A stretch of 64,000 bases of DNA from Lysinibacillus cavernae (GCF_009724685.1 NZ_WMEF01000001.1:124001-188000), one strand, 5' to 3'; shown: positions 1 to 9,173, numbered from the stretch's first letter. Made by a program: numbers and translations. The notes: generated by a model from the letters alone, not told the origin.

Positions 1-103
1 TCTTGATCATCAGTGTATTTCGGCTACTTTCACAAACCGTTATGGATAGCTTATACATTGAAGGTGTACTCTCTATGACAACAATATGAATGGAGGATGA
101 ACA

Positions 104-163
104 AAATAAAAATATGTTACGGTGTCACGTGTGATAAAGCTTTACACATGACGCCGTAACATA
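104..163 (-). terminator. Terminator of the yfcC-amidohydrolase operon
   Basis: A long hairpin pairs 113-133 with 145-163 around a short loop, with two mismatches. Read on the minus strand it lies about 90 bases past the amidohydrolase stop and is followed by a T-rich tract at 104-112. This fits a rho-independent terminator. Confidence 0.7.
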
Positions 164-250
164 GAGAAAACGGGTTTATTACCATAATTCGAATGTAGTT
201 ACTCTTGTGGTATTGGAATGCTACAGGACTTAATACCTTTTCAATCTCTT

Positions 251-1672
251 CTACACTGTCTGTAGTTTATATTTTTTAACTTCCATCGGAATAGGCGACA
301 CATACTCTTCACCATTTCGCTGTTCAATTAACTCTGCCTTTGCTTTTTCAAGGATTTCAGGGTTATGCAGGACTTCAATGGCTGTTGCTGCCATAACTTT
401 ACCAGCATGAAGCATTCCTTTATGGCCAATTGAGGTTTTTCCAGTTGAAACAACCTGCCAAGTATGAAGCGGAGTTCCTACTGGTTCACATGCTACCAAA
501 CATTGTACTGTAGGGACAACCCAGCTTACATCGCCAACATCGGTTGTCCCAGGAAGAAAACCATTTGATGGAATAAATGGATCAATGACATCCGCTAAAT
601 CTTTTCCTTCTAGTTCCTTATTAACCTGAATATCTCCCCTTTTATCTACGTCAGATAGAGTTGCCCGAATGGCCTTCGCAAATTGTAGCTCCTTTTCATC
701 ATACTGAGGAACACCTATGGCAACAAAGTTATCATATAAGACTTTTTCTAACGTATTATTTGGCAATATATTAGCGGCAGCAGAAGCAAAGTCTATTTCC
801 ACTTGTGTACCTGTCATAAGAGCAGCACCTCTTGCAATATCGCAAATGCGCTGATAGATATCTTCTGTTTGAGAAACAAGTGGTGCACGAATAAAATATA
901 ATACATCTGCATTTGCTTGAACGACATTTGGTGAAACTCCGCCGGAATTAGTAATAGCGTAATGAACCCTTGCTTCAGGGATAATGTGTTCCCGTAAATA
1001 GTTTACACCAACATTCATTAGTTCAACGGCATCAAGAGCACTTCTTCCAAGATGTGGGCTATCAGCGGCATGAGCACTTTTTCCTCTGAATCTATAGGAA
1101 ACTTCATAACAAGCAAGAGATGACATAGACCATACGGCATTCCGAGACCATGGATGCCAGCATAAGGCATAATCTACATCATCAAATAATCCCTCTCTTA
1201 CCATAAAGGTTTTACCACTGCCTATTTCTTCCCCAGGACAACCATAATAACGAACCGTTCCTTCTAGGTTGTTTTCTTCTAAGTAATAACGGATCGCAAT
1301 TGCCGCGGCTAATGCACCTGTACCAAGTAAATTATGTCCGCAGCCATGGCCATTTCCACCTGTCTTAATAGGATTATAGTTAGTATCTCCTCCTACTTGG
1401 CTTAAACCAGACAAGGCATCAAATTCACCTAATACAGCAATAATCGGTTTCCCTGTTCCAAAGCTGCCGATAAAGGCGGTATCGATATTTCCTACACCTT
1501 TCTCTACAGCAAAACCTTCTTCTTCCAAAGTTTTACATAATAATTCTGCTGATTGAAACTCTTCGAAGCCTGTTTCTGCGTAACCCCAAATTTGATCACT
1601 GACAGCAATCAATTTTTGTCGTTTCTCTTCAATAATTTTTGATAGAGTATCACGATAATCCAATTCATTCAC
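251..1672 (-). CDS. M20 family amidohydrolase (AbgB-like aminobenzoyl-glutamate hydrolase family)
   Basis: Cytoplasmic metal-dependent amidohydrolase of about 470 residues, the usual size of M20D/AbgB proteins. Metal-site motifs are visible: GEFDAL near residue 83, GHGCGHN near 109-115 and GEEIGSG near 148-154. A central dimerisation-like segment (RFRGKSAHAADSP) follows. AbgB members cleave p-aminobenzoyl-glutamate or related N-acyl or peptide substrates; the real substrate here is not determinable. The upstream carrier gene ends 42 bases away, so the two probably form an uptake-and-hydrolysis operon. The longest frame begins with GTG at 1672, but the GAGG sequence touches that codon. A TTG at 1663 has normal spacing and may be the true start. 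Confidence 0.85.
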   Translation of the reverse strand: MNELDYRDTLSKIIEEKRQKLIAVSDQIWGYAETGFEEFQSAELLCKTLEEEGFAVEKGVGNIDTAFIGSFGTGKPIIAVLGEFDALSGLSQVGGDTNYNPIKTGGNGHGCGHNLLGTGALAAAIAIRYYLEENNLEGTVRYYGCPGEEIGSGKTFMVREGLFDDVDYALCWHPWSRNAVWSMSSLACYEVSYRFRGKSAHAADSPHLGRSALDAVELMNVGVNYLREHIIPEARVHYAITNSGGVSPNVVQANADVLYFIRAPLVSQTEDIYQRICDIARGAALMTGTQVEIDFASAAANILPNNTLEKVLYDNFVAIGVPQYDEKELQFAKAIRATLSDVDKRGDIQVNKELEGKDLADVIDPFIPSNGFLPGTTDVGDVSWVVPTVQCLVACEPVGTPLHTWQVVSTGKTSIGHKGMLHAGKVMAATAIEVLHNPEILEKAKAELIEQRNGEEYVSPIPMEVKKYKLQTV

Positions 1673-1714
1673 CTCGTTAGAAAATTATTTTTATACTAAT
1701 GTTTTTTCTATCTA

Positions 1715-3142
1715 TTAAAATGGACCATAATTAATAGCTTGAGCAATGATTAAGAAGATCACAACAATCACAGCCTGAATCAATACATATGGCAACACCC
1801 ATTTTACCCATTTGGAATAAGAAATACCCATCATACCTAGGGCTGCAAGCAGCAAGCCACTTGTCGGAATAATTAAATTGGAAACTCCACCACCCATTAC
1901 AGTTGCAAACACAGCTGTTTGCCTCGTGACACCGACTAGATCTGCCAACGGAGCCATAATCGGTATAACCAAAGATGCATGTCCGCTTCCGGAAGGCACA
2001 AGGAAATGGATAAAGAAATTGGCAACCCCTATTCCTATAGCTGTAACACTAGGTGGCAGGCTGTCAAGTAAACTAGAGGTAGCATATAAAATGGTATCTA
2101 GTAGACCTCCGGAAGTAAGAACAACGAGAATTGTACTTGCAACACCAATAATCATGGCACCTGGAACCATTTCAGAGCACCCTTTTATAAACGCATCTGT
2201 CATTTCATTTCCAGAGAGTTTTCCGATAAGTCCCATAATAATGGCGCCTAGTAAGAAAATGCCAACAATTTCACTGATATACCAGCCAAGACTAATAACA
2301 CCGTAGATCAGGGCAATAAAGCAGCCTAAAAAGACTAACAGTGAAATTGAATGCCTTTTACCTAACTTGTAATTACTGTCAAACTCAATACTTTCGGTTG
2401 GACTAAACCTTCCGTACTCAGCTAGTTCAGGATTTTTTTCAATTTTATTAACATGTCGCAAAATGTAGACAACCGATAAAATATAGAATACAACGTAAAG
2501 GGCTATACGTAAGCCAATTCCTGAGTACATAGGTAGTTCAGCAATTGTTTGAGCAACACCAATTGAAAAAGGATTCGTAATTCCTGCAGTAAATCCAGCT
2601 CCTAGCATCCCAAGAACAACAATTGCAAGGCCTGTTAACGCATCAAAGCCTAGTGCAATAGCCATCGGAGCAATGATAGCAATATAGACTAATGCGTCCT
2701 CAGCCGATCCAATAAGAGTACCAAGCAATGAAAACATGAGGACCATAATCGGAATAAGCCATTTTTTCTTTGCCCCAAATTTTTGAACAGTAAATCTAAT
2801 TAAAGAATCAATGGCTCCTGTCGCTTGCATAATGCCAAGGGCACCGCCAAAAAGTAAAACAAACAGGATAATCGGTGCGGCGTTTACCATACCTTGGTGA
2901 AACGCGTTAAACATGTCTAGTAACCCTACAGGTGTGTTTTCAATGAATTCAAATTTTGAAGGATCAATCATTGTTCTGCCATTTTCCTCATATCTCTCGT
3001 AATGACCAGCAGGTATCACATAGGTTAACAGAGTAATAGCTACAATGATTAAAAACATCAGAACATAGGCACTTAACCCGCCTTTTTTCTTGTTTTTCTT
3101 TTGAAAACTTTCTTCTACATTTAATGGTTTGGCAACACTCAA
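1715..3142 (-). CDS. YfcC/DcuC-like carboxylate or peptide carrier
   Basis: Integral membrane protein of about 475 residues with some 11-12 hydrophobic segments. It matches the YfcC family of the C4-dicarboxylate/ion transporter superfamily. The N-terminus is basic (KKNKKKGG) before the first membrane segment, and motifs such as IGSAEDALVY and PSGSGHASLVIPIMAPLADL are typical of the family. Being cotranscribed with an M20 hydrolase suggests it imports the substrate of that enzyme (inference). The longest frame starts at a GTG (3151) that overlaps the AAGGAG at 3151-3156. The TTG at 3142 sits seven bases beyond it and is the better start. Confidence 0.85.
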   Translation of the reverse strand: MSVAKPLNVEESFQKKNKKKGGLSAYVLMFLIIVAITLLTYVIPAGHYERYEENGRTMIDPSKFEFIENTPVGLLDMFNAFHQGMVNAAPIILFVLLFGGALGIMQATGAIDSLIRFTVQKFGAKKKWLIPIMVLMFSLLGTLIGSAEDALVYIAIIAPMAIALGFDALTGLAIVVLGMLGAGFTAGITNPFSIGVAQTIAELPMYSGIGLRIALYVVFYILSVVYILRHVNKIEKNPELAEYGRFSPTESIEFDSNYKLGKRHSISLLVFLGCFIALIYGVISLGWYISEIVGIFLLGAIIMGLIGKLSGNEMTDAFIKGCSEMVPGAMIIGVASTILVVLTSGGLLDTILYATSSLLDSLPPSVTAIGIGVANFFIHFLVPSGSGHASLVIPIMAPLADLVGVTRQTAVFATVMGGGVSNLIIPTSGLLLAALGMMGISYSKWVKWVLPYVLIQAVIVVIFLIIAQAINYGPF

Positions 3143-3159
3143 AGGTAACACTCCTTATT

Positions 3160-3430
3160 GGTTTGTAAAATAACCTGTCCTACTATGAATCAACCTTTAA
3201 AACAATCAAGTTTTAATCATCCTTCCAACAGAAATTTAATTTAGTGAATATTCAAATTTCTTAACGTTTTCATAATTTTATCCTGATTTTTGGTCACTGA
3301 TATTCCAATAAAGAATATTCAATATTACTATTTTAAATATTAAAAATAATGATAATATTAAAATAATTAAACCATTGAAATATAATCGTTATTAAATAAA
3401 AAAAAGCTTTAGAGGAAAGGTTGTTATTTA
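3160..3430. promoter_or_regulatory. Divergent promoter region between carrier and LysR gene
   Basis: AT-rich intergenic region between two divergent genes. It contains dyads based on GAATATTC (around 3249 and 3314) and ATATTA repeats near 3330-3375. LysR regulators usually bind such intergenic dyads and control the divergent operon. The exact operator is not resolved. Confidence 0.4.
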
Positions 3431-4294
3431 ATGGAGATTAGACATCTTCAAACATTTCAAATAGTAGTAGAAGAACAAAATCTAATACAAGCAGCTATGC
3501 GTCTTAATTACTCACAACCTACTTTGACAAAACATTTACAGCTTCTAGAGAATGAGGTGGGCTTACCTCTTTTTGAGAAAGTAGACAATCGAAGAAAATT
3601 AACGAAAGTTGGTGAAATTCTATATGATCATGCAAAAAACATTTTAAATGAATTGTTTACTCTACAAAGGAAAATAGAGGGGTTTAAAGGGGAAAAACAA
3701 ATTATTCGTGTTTGTGGATTGGATGACCATTGTGAACGTTTTTTTCTGCCACAAATAGTAAACTTTCAAAAAAATAATCAAAATGTTTTGATAGAGGTTT
3801 ATTCTGTCAACAGTAGTGATGATGCACTAAAAAAGGTACTCTTTAATGAGGCGGATTTTGCTATTGTGAATGGGAGACCTTTAAACTCCGATTTTTCTTA
3901 CCAATGCATTGATTATGACGACTTGGTGCTGTTTGCTTCGAGTGAAGTAGCAAATGACACTTACCAAACAGAAGATTACCTAGCTAAATATCCGGTTCTA
4001 TTTGATCATCGAGCACCCTTTATAAATTTTGAAATACTAAAAAGGCGGACGCACTTTCCAAATACTATATACTGTAATAGTGATGAAACAATTAAAAACG
4101 CCGTCCTCAACCATCCATATCTTGGGATCATTGGGACAGGGAGAATTAAAAAGGAAATTGAATCGGGAACTGTCACTATTTTGGAAACATATACTTCAAA
4201 CCTTCCAGTCAAATTCATTGCACTTACGAAAACACTAAGTAACCCTATTTTTCAAGACTTTTATACTTCGATAAGTAATGCATATCGTTCGTGA
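3431..4294 (+). CDS. LysR family transcriptional regulator
   Basis: A 287-residue LysR-type regulator. The N-terminal winged HTH occupies about residues 1-60 (MEIRHLQTFQIVVEEQNL, then the recognition helix around SQPTLTKHLQLLE). It is followed by a periplasmic-binding-like effector domain from about 90 to 285. The start ATG is preceded by GAGGAAAGG. The gene is divergent from the carrier-amidohydrolase operon, the standard arrangement for a LysR protein and its target, so it probably senses the imported compound or its product (inference). Confidence 0.9.
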   Translation: MEIRHLQTFQIVVEEQNLIQAAMRLNYSQPTLTKHLQLLENEVGLPLFEKVDNRRKLTKVGEILYDHAKNILNELFTLQRKIEGFKGEKQIIRVCGLDDHCERFFLPQIVNFQKNNQNVLIEVYSVNSSDDALKKVLFNEADFAIVNGRPLNSDFSYQCIDYDDLVLFASSEVANDTYQTEDYLAKYPVLFDHRAPFINFEILKRRTHFPNTIYCNSDETIKNAVLNHPYLGIIGTGRIKKEIESGTVTILETYTSNLPVKFIALTKTLSNPIFQDFYTSISNAYRS

Positions 4295-4550
4295 TCCTAG
4301 AACCAGATAGCAATCAATACCTGGTCAGTTTGTAATTTATTTTCTGTAGTGTATTTAACCATAACAAAACTGCACTTCCAATTGGGGTGTGGTTCATTAG
4401 GCTAGGGTTTTTCAACTTGCACATGAATCCCCTTAACAGGTTTAATTATTAAGTATAATCTTGCCAATAATAAAATTAAGTATATCTTTGCCAACACGGC
4501 AAAAATATACTTAAGATCACAATATGACTGCATTTGCACTCACTTTATGT
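4295..4550. other. Intergenic region left of the island
   Basis: No gene is seen. It contains two direct copies of an 18-base AAGTATA...TTGCCAA motif (from about 4450 and 4478) and a strong hairpin described separately. It is the chromosomal side of the left island boundary. Confidence 0.5.
4478..4512. repeat. Inverted repeat next to left island junction
   Basis: A 15-base arm at 4478-4492 pairs with 4498-4512 with one mismatch and a five-base loop. It ends 38 bases before the att repeat. It could be a bidirectional terminator for the LysR gene or a protein-binding dyad. There is no long T tract. Confidence 0.5.
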
Positions 4551-4573
4551 ATGGAGACGGCGGGAGTTGAACC
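4551..4573. repeat. Left attachment site of the ssrA island
   Basis: These 23 bases repeat the 3' terminal part of ssrA at 20768-20790, starting ATGGAGACGGCGGGAGT and ending GAACC. There is one T/C difference at the 18th base. The direct orientation and the location at the end of the AT-rich block identify it as the distal attachment site. Downstream bases 4576-4582 (CCGTCTC) can pair with 4554-4560, so this copy can fold as a small hairpin. Confidence 0.85.
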
Positions 4574-4813
4574 AACCGTCTCAGAATGACGTAATACCAA
4601 GGTCTGCGGGGGCAATTTATTTTTTGACTATGTTTTTGATTATATTTAAAAATAAAAATTTCGACGACTTAATCTCTTCTTTTAATCAATTATGAATAAA
4701 GGTATTTATAGAATTCATAATACTAAAAGTTAACTTTTGACCTAAATCTAGTTATATAACTTAATTTATTCTCATGATGCTTTAAGTTGGAACTAAAGTA
4801 AGTTCCTTTTTCT

Positions 4814-5719
4814 TTAAATTTTTTTATACTTAGATACAATAGCATTTATAATCATATTAATACTTTTAGTCTTTTCAACTGCATCTTTACTTACGGATGG
4901 TTTATCAGAATGAACAATAGAGTTACGGTATTTTCTTAATTCATTAATTTCATTAGATAGATCTTCGTCAATGACATTTAATGAACCAAGGATTTTTAAA
5001 GAACTCATAATATTTGGTTTGAAATTTCTTCTATTTTTATTGGAATAATTATTATATACAATTTCTTTAAAATTAAATTTCTCCCCCAACAGAATGATGT
5101 TATTTTCAATAGAATTATAATTTTTTAAAAACTCTTCTAAATTCCCCTTTTGTTCACGACTATATTTATTATCTCTTAACAAACTTTGATTAGCTTTCTC
5201 TATACTTCTCGGATTAGCCATACTCCAGCTGAATAAAACTATTGAAACTATTTCAGTTAATACAGTAATCATTGTTTGATTAAGTATAAAAGAGTACATA
5301 TTTTGAGAGTTAATATTAAATAATGAATTCAAAGTAAGTAATGACATTACAATACCTAGAATACATCCTATGCCTAGTACGATTATTTGTCTAAAATATT
5401 GGCCCTTTAGTTTTTCAACTACATCATAATACGACTCATCATTTTCAGCCAATTTACTTAGTTTATCATTAAAAAAAATATACCCAGTTAATGTTAATCC
5501 ATAAAGCCCAGCTATTACTTGTGCTGAAGTTGAGTATATATAAAGAATTTGATTCTCATTTAGAAATAAATAAGGTAAATTTGATACAAATAAGTTTGAT
5601 ACAAATAACACTAGTTGAATACTAAAAAATATATAATAAAATTTATATTTCGCAATATTTGCATTTATATATGTTTTTATTGTTTTGTCATATGCTTCCC
5701 TACTTACAATTATAGCCAT
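4814..5719 (-). CDS. Membrane protein with C-terminal HEPN-like motif
   Basis: A 301-residue protein whose family I do not recognise. Four hydrophobic segments are visible at about residues 26-46, 60-80, 112-130 and 145-165. They are followed by a soluble, charged C-terminal half. Residues 265-270 read RNSIVH, an R-x4-H pattern within a helix-rich segment, as in HEPN and DUF4145-like domains. HEPN proteins are often RNases in defence or toxin systems; the assignment here is inference from a short motif. A good ribosome-binding site (GGAGAAAAGG) precedes the ATG. It is the leftmost cargo gene of the island, about 100 bases after the HNH gene on the same strand. Confidence 0.6.
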   Translation of the reverse strand: MAIIVSREAYDKTIKTYINANIAKYKFYYIFFSIQLVLFVSNLFVSNLPYLFLNENQILYIYSTSAQVIAGLYGLTLTGYIFFNDKLSKLAENDESYYDVVEKLKGQYFRQIIVLGIGCILGIVMSLLTLNSLFNINSQNMYSFILNQTMITVLTEIVSIVLFSWSMANPRSIEKANQSLLRDNKYSREQKGNLEEFLKNYNSIENNIILLGEKFNFKEIVYNNYSNKNRRNFKPNIMSSLKILGSLNVIDEDLSNEINELRKYRNSIVHSDKPSVSKDAVEKTKSINMIINAIVSKYKKI

Positions 5720-5820
5720 TATCCCTTTTCTCCAAGTTATTAATTAAATTCCTATCAAGTAAATTAATCTTCTATAGGATAAACCACTAGTAAGGTAGAT
5801 CTGGTAAATACTAACGCATT

Positions 5821-6582
5821 TTAGTCCTGATAAAAGTTATAAAGCTGGTTTATATCTATAGTTATCCCTCCATCAACCAGTCTATCTTTTCTGCTGTTGA
5901 ATAGTTTATCTAATATCACCTTTTTATCCCTAAATAATCCAAAATGGATTTTCTTATGACAAACTAGACATATTGAAACTATATTAGCATGGATGTCTAG
6001 GCTATGATCAAACTGTCCCTGATACCGCATAGGTATAAGATGATGGGCCTCTACATAATTTTTTCCACTAAACTTAGAAATAAACTGCTTGTGTTTATTA
6101 TCAAACTCACACAAATAGTTTGCATCAGCCACAGCCTCACTTGCATATCTAGGATTTCTACACCATATCTTTTTGCTATTTAAGAGTTTGAAGCTAGCTT
6201 TTCCTAATGGCTTATCTTCAATTTTCAACTTACTAGCATCTGAAATATCTTCTATAAGGTACTTTTCAAATTCTTGTTCCTCTCTAAATAGCTCAACTTG
6301 TAACTCCATGTCATCGTTAAACTCAATGTATTTTTTTAAATACTTTAAAGCAGCACTATACATTCTATTTCCTTTATCATTCTTCTTTTTAAATTCTACA
6401 TTATTAAGAATTGTATCAATAATATCTGTATTAGTTTGATTAAACAAATCCTCTTTTCGTAATCCGTAATTATCCAATTCTGATGAGATTATATTAATTG
6501 CATTAGAATATCTCTCAATGGAGTAAGGTTTTAATTCAGCATGGATTTCTAACCACTCAGCAAAAGTATCCTTATTTATCAA
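5821..6582 (-). CDS. HNH endonuclease (McrA/restriction type)
   Basis: A 253-residue protein with a C-terminal HNH nuclease domain at about residues 145-220. The first metal-binding Cys is in CEFD, the HNH core reads VEAHHLIP, then an Asn in HANIV, then CLVCHKKIH with the zinc-type cysteines and final His. The N-terminal 110 residues are helical and resemble a DNA-binding SAM-like fold (weak). The family includes McrA-type methyl-dependent enzymes and ordinary restriction endonucleases. Its place beside a MutH-like enzyme and a cytosine methylase suggests a restriction role. The start appears to be TTG, with AGGGTGG about 11 bases upstream. Confidence 0.78.
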   Translation of the reverse strand: MINKDTFAEWLEIHAELKPYSIERYSNAINIISSELDNYGLRKEDLFNQTNTDIIDTILNNVEFKKKNDKGNRMYSAALKYLKKYIEFNDDMELQVELFREEQEFEKYLIEDISDASKLKIEDKPLGKASFKLLNSKKIWCRNPRYASEAVADANYLCEFDNKHKQFISKFSGKNYVEAHHLIPMRYQGQFDHSLDIHANIVSICLVCHKKIHFGLFRDKKVILDKLFNSRKDRLVDGGITIDINQLYNFYQD

Positions 6583-6656
6583 TGTTATTTATACCACCCT
6601 TTCTTTTATCAAATAAATATAATTAAATAACTTACAGTCAATAAGAAGCAATGAAC

Positions 6657-6683
6657 AAAAAAGAGCGCTCTTGCGCTCTTTTA
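6657..6683 (-). terminator. Terminator after the LlaMI-like gene
   Basis: A perfect 10-base stem (6659-6668 with 6673-6682, loop TCTT) is flanked by A and T runs on both sides. Read on the minus strand it follows the restriction gene and precedes the HNH gene, ending in TTTTTTG. Confidence 0.85.
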
Positions 6684-6770
6684 CATTAAAAGCTCTCTAG
6701 TTCATGTCCTTCATAATTTATGATCATATTTTTCAAAAAAATATAATTCAACTAAGAAACAATGATCATT

Positions 6771-7580
6771 TTATTCATATCTATCTACAATTAAACTATC
6801 CCAATATGAATTATTTGCTCTCCATTGAGAATAAGGTCTTGCATTTCCTTCATACATGCCACTATCAAAAAATACAATCCCTTTTTCAACAAGTTTAATC
6901 CATAAATCATAACTAAATGGTTCACCAAAGCATATTTCATGATAAGCCCCATCTAAACCTTTTTTACATGTAAACCAACCTTTATCATTAAATTTATCTT
7001 CAAGTTTGGCTTTCAAACATTTATCACTTCGTTTTTGACTCGGTGATACTTCACCAAACCATATAGCTAATATTACTATTCCATTTCGAAATGAATCTGG
7101 AACAATATTAAACTTATCTTCTCTTTCATCTTTGCTAAAATCATAAATAGCTATTATATCTTTCTTAGGGGTAATCTCCAATTTTTGACCAAATTTATTG
7201 AATTTATCAATTTTAGGACATGGCTCTCCGGACCAAGAATATCGACCATTCTTTTCTATATTTGGTTTCCCAAATATTTTTAAAAAATGATCTCTTCTAT
7301 CTATCGCTCTTCTTTCTTTAAAAACATGCGAAAAATTAGGATCATTAAAAATATATCTATTAGCCGACCAATCACCAAAAGTAGTTTTAGAAGTAGTTTC
7401 ATTTTTAAGCTCATACCCATAAAGGTCTGCACGGTTATCACCATTAGCACTAACTCCAAATTGCTTCTCTAGCCAATGACCTTTATTTCCATCATGATTA
7501 ATATTTGTCCCACTTATATCAGGATATTTCCCCTTTACATTTTGCCTAAATAATTTAATTATCTGTTCCTTAGTTGTCAT
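6771..7580 (-). CDS. LlaMI/MutH-like type II restriction endonuclease
   Basis: A 269-residue nuclease. Residues 38, 52, 57 and 59 give E...D-x4-E-x-K (HWLEKQFG, then DLYGYELKN). This matches the catalytic layout of the MutH/Sau3AI/LlaMI PD-(D/E)XK group. The overall sequence resembles the LlaMI family, whose founder cuts CCNGG, as I recall it. A C5 cytosine methylase with an N-terminal HTH lies 3 kb away in the same island, an arrangement like ScrFI-type systems. Cleavage specificity is inferred only. The start ATG has AGGGAGAGAG upstream. Confidence 0.75.
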   Translation of the reverse strand: MTTKEQIIKLFRQNVKGKYPDISGTNINHDGNKGHWLEKQFGVSANGDNRADLYGYELKNETTSKTTFGDWSANRYIFNDPNFSHVFKERRAIDRRDHFLKIFGKPNIEKNGRYSWSGEPCPKIDKFNKFGQKLEITPKKDIIAIYDFSKDEREDKFNIVPDSFRNGIVILAIWFGEVSPSQKRSDKCLKAKLEDKFNDKGWFTCKKGLDGAYHEICFGEPFSYDLWIKLVEKGIVFFDSGMYEGNARPYSQWRANNSYWDSLIVDRYE

Positions 7581-7951
7581 ATAACTCTCTCCCTTATGAT
7601 TTTAAATAAATCAAAGAATGTTGTTTAAATAGTCATAGCATTATTTCATTTCTAGACATTGAATATATAATACTATTTTCTATTATTAACAATAATACCA
7701 TATTACCATATTTCATCCTATATTTACCCTAAAAATCAGTGAGTATAATAACCTAAGTTTTCAAATGTCTATACTTTTAAAAAGCAGTATTAACAAAAAG
7801 TAAAAAAGGCTAACGAGGAAAAGAAAATAACATCGACATTAAAAAAGGACCCTTAATCAGGGCTTAAGGATTTATTACGGAAGCGTTCATTAGCACTTTT
7901 CTACCTTTTCTATTATGTATATAATAAACTAATTATTTAGTATACTTTTTA
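7581..7951. other. Gene-free AT-rich spacer
   Basis: No coding frame is supported in these 371 bases. The region is very AT-rich and holds the promoter of the restriction gene plus a weak stem near 7848-7875. No recognised RNA or repeat is seen. Confidence 0.4.
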
Positions 7952-8629
7952 TTAAAGTTTTACATTCATTGCTTTTAATACCTCATCGATATTTTCATAA
8001 TTATCTACAAATCCATAATCAATAGCATCCCACAAATATAAGGAGGCTATAGAACAATAAGGCTTCCAATATTCACCTTTTTCTTTCAAAACTAGTTTAT
8101 TATCATTAATATTTTTATTACCATAAAGCCATCTACTTGCTCTCTGTAATCCAACATCACCAAGTGATAAAATATTTTTTCTTCCAAGTGAAAATATTAG
8201 AAACATTTCAGCAGTCCATAATCCTATCCCTTTTACTTTAGTTAAAATTTGTATTACTTCTGTATCTGGTAAATTATCTAGTATTAAAAGATTTACTTCT
8301 TGCGACTGTACTTTTAAACAAAGATCTCTGATATATGAAACTTTCTGTTTTGAAATACCTACTTCTCGTAAAGTTTCATCATTAATATTTTCTATTGTAA
8401 AAGGATTAACTTGATTATTTACTATGTTAAAGAATCTCGATGAGATAGTAGACGCTGCTTTAACAGATAACTGTTGCCCTATAATAGAACGTACTAATGC
8501 TGAAAATCGGTCTTCTTTTAAATCCAAACTATTTTCGCCAATTAGTAATATTAGCTTTGCCAATTGAGGGTCAACTTCTTTAAGTACCTTTAATTCATTA
8601 CTTTCAAGGTCAAATTTTATTTTTTTCAT
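7952..8629 (-). CDS. DNA-3-methyladenine glycosylase II (AlkA-type HhH-GPD)
   Basis: A 225-residue base-excision glycosylase. The HhH-GPD core is clear. GQQLSVKAAST at about residues 50-61 is the AlkA-type entry helix. The helix-hairpin-helix is VKGIGLWTAEMF at about 132-143, and the catalytic Asp is in LGDVGLQRA near 159. No Fe-S cluster loop is present. AlkA enzymes remove alkylated bases; related HhH enzymes next to cytosine methylases repair T:G mismatches. Stop and start lie 18 bases from the MazG-like gene, so the two form an operon. Confidence 0.88.
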   Translation of the reverse strand: MKKIKFDLESNELKVLKEVDPQLAKLILLIGENSLDLKEDRFSALVRSIIGQQLSVKAASTISSRFFNIVNNQVNPFTIENINDETLREVGISKQKVSYIRDLCLKVQSQEVNLLILDNLPDTEVIQILTKVKGIGLWTAEMFLIFSLGRKNILSLGDVGLQRASRWLYGNKNINDNKLVLKEKGEYWKPYCSIASLYLWDAIDYGFVDNYENIDEVLKAMNVKL

Positions 8630-8646
8630 TTCTTCTTAGTCCCTTT

Positions 8647-9030
8647 TTATTTTCTTGAATATGAAATATCTTTATTATCTCGATTTTTTATTTCATTCAT
8701 CTTTTTATAAAAGCTGTCTTCAAGATCTATCTCAAAAAAATTAGCAAATTTACATATATACGCGATACAATCTGCTAACTCTTTTCCAATGTCTTCTTTA
8801 ACTATATCCTTGGCTAATTTAAATGCTTGATCCTTTCTTATTCCATCATTTATATATTTATTAGTAATATTAAATGCTCTTCGAAATTCCTCTGCTACTT
8901 CAGACACTTCAGTTGTTAATAGCATATAGTTATTAAGTAGAGAGGACCTACTTTTTTCATATTCTGAAGTTTGTATATCCCATTGCATTTCTTTTTGAAA
9001 TTCTGCCGCAAATTTTTGAACTTTTTTCAT
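8647..9030 (-). CDS. MazG-like nucleotide pyrophosphohydrolase
   Basis: A protein of about 127 residues of the all-alpha MazG/dUTPase-like NTP pyrophosphohydrolase fold. The metal-binding pattern is visible: EVSEVAEEFR (ExxEE type) near residues 40-49, then KELADCIAY near 83 with the downstream acidic residue. Such proteins hydrolyse non-canonical or signalling nucleotides and occur as cargo in phage and defence islands. The ATG at 9030 has GGAG eight bases upstream and is preferred to the GTG at 9039. It is upstream partner of the AlkA-like gene. Confidence 0.8.
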   Translation of the reverse strand: MKKVQKFAAEFQKEMQWDIQTSEYEKSRSSLLNNYMLLTTEVSEVAEEFRRAFNITNKYINDGIRKDQAFKLAKDIVKEDIGKELADCIAYICKFANFFEIDLEDSFYKKMNEIKNRDNKDISYSRK

Positions 9031-9173
9031 TGTTATCACTCCGTATTATATAACAACTATTTATTAACCATAAAATTCCGAAATCAAATAAATAAGTTGT
9101 ATGAACATTAACTATGATATTATTATAACCATAAATTACTAATGTTTTCATAAGATTTTGGAGGAATTTTTTT

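Noticed and set aside
1878..2306. 142-residue plus-strand ORF
   Set aside because: Antisense to the membrane carrier; its Pro/Thr/Ile bias is typical of the reverse of hydrophobic coding sequence.
4551..4620. Possible second tmRNA or a tRNA at the left island end
   Set aside because: Only the last 23 bases match ssrA; there is no acceptor 5' arm, D-arm or tag frame. It is the duplicated attachment site.
6173..6439. 88-residue plus-strand ORF
   Set aside because: Antisense shadow of the HNH gene with no start signal.
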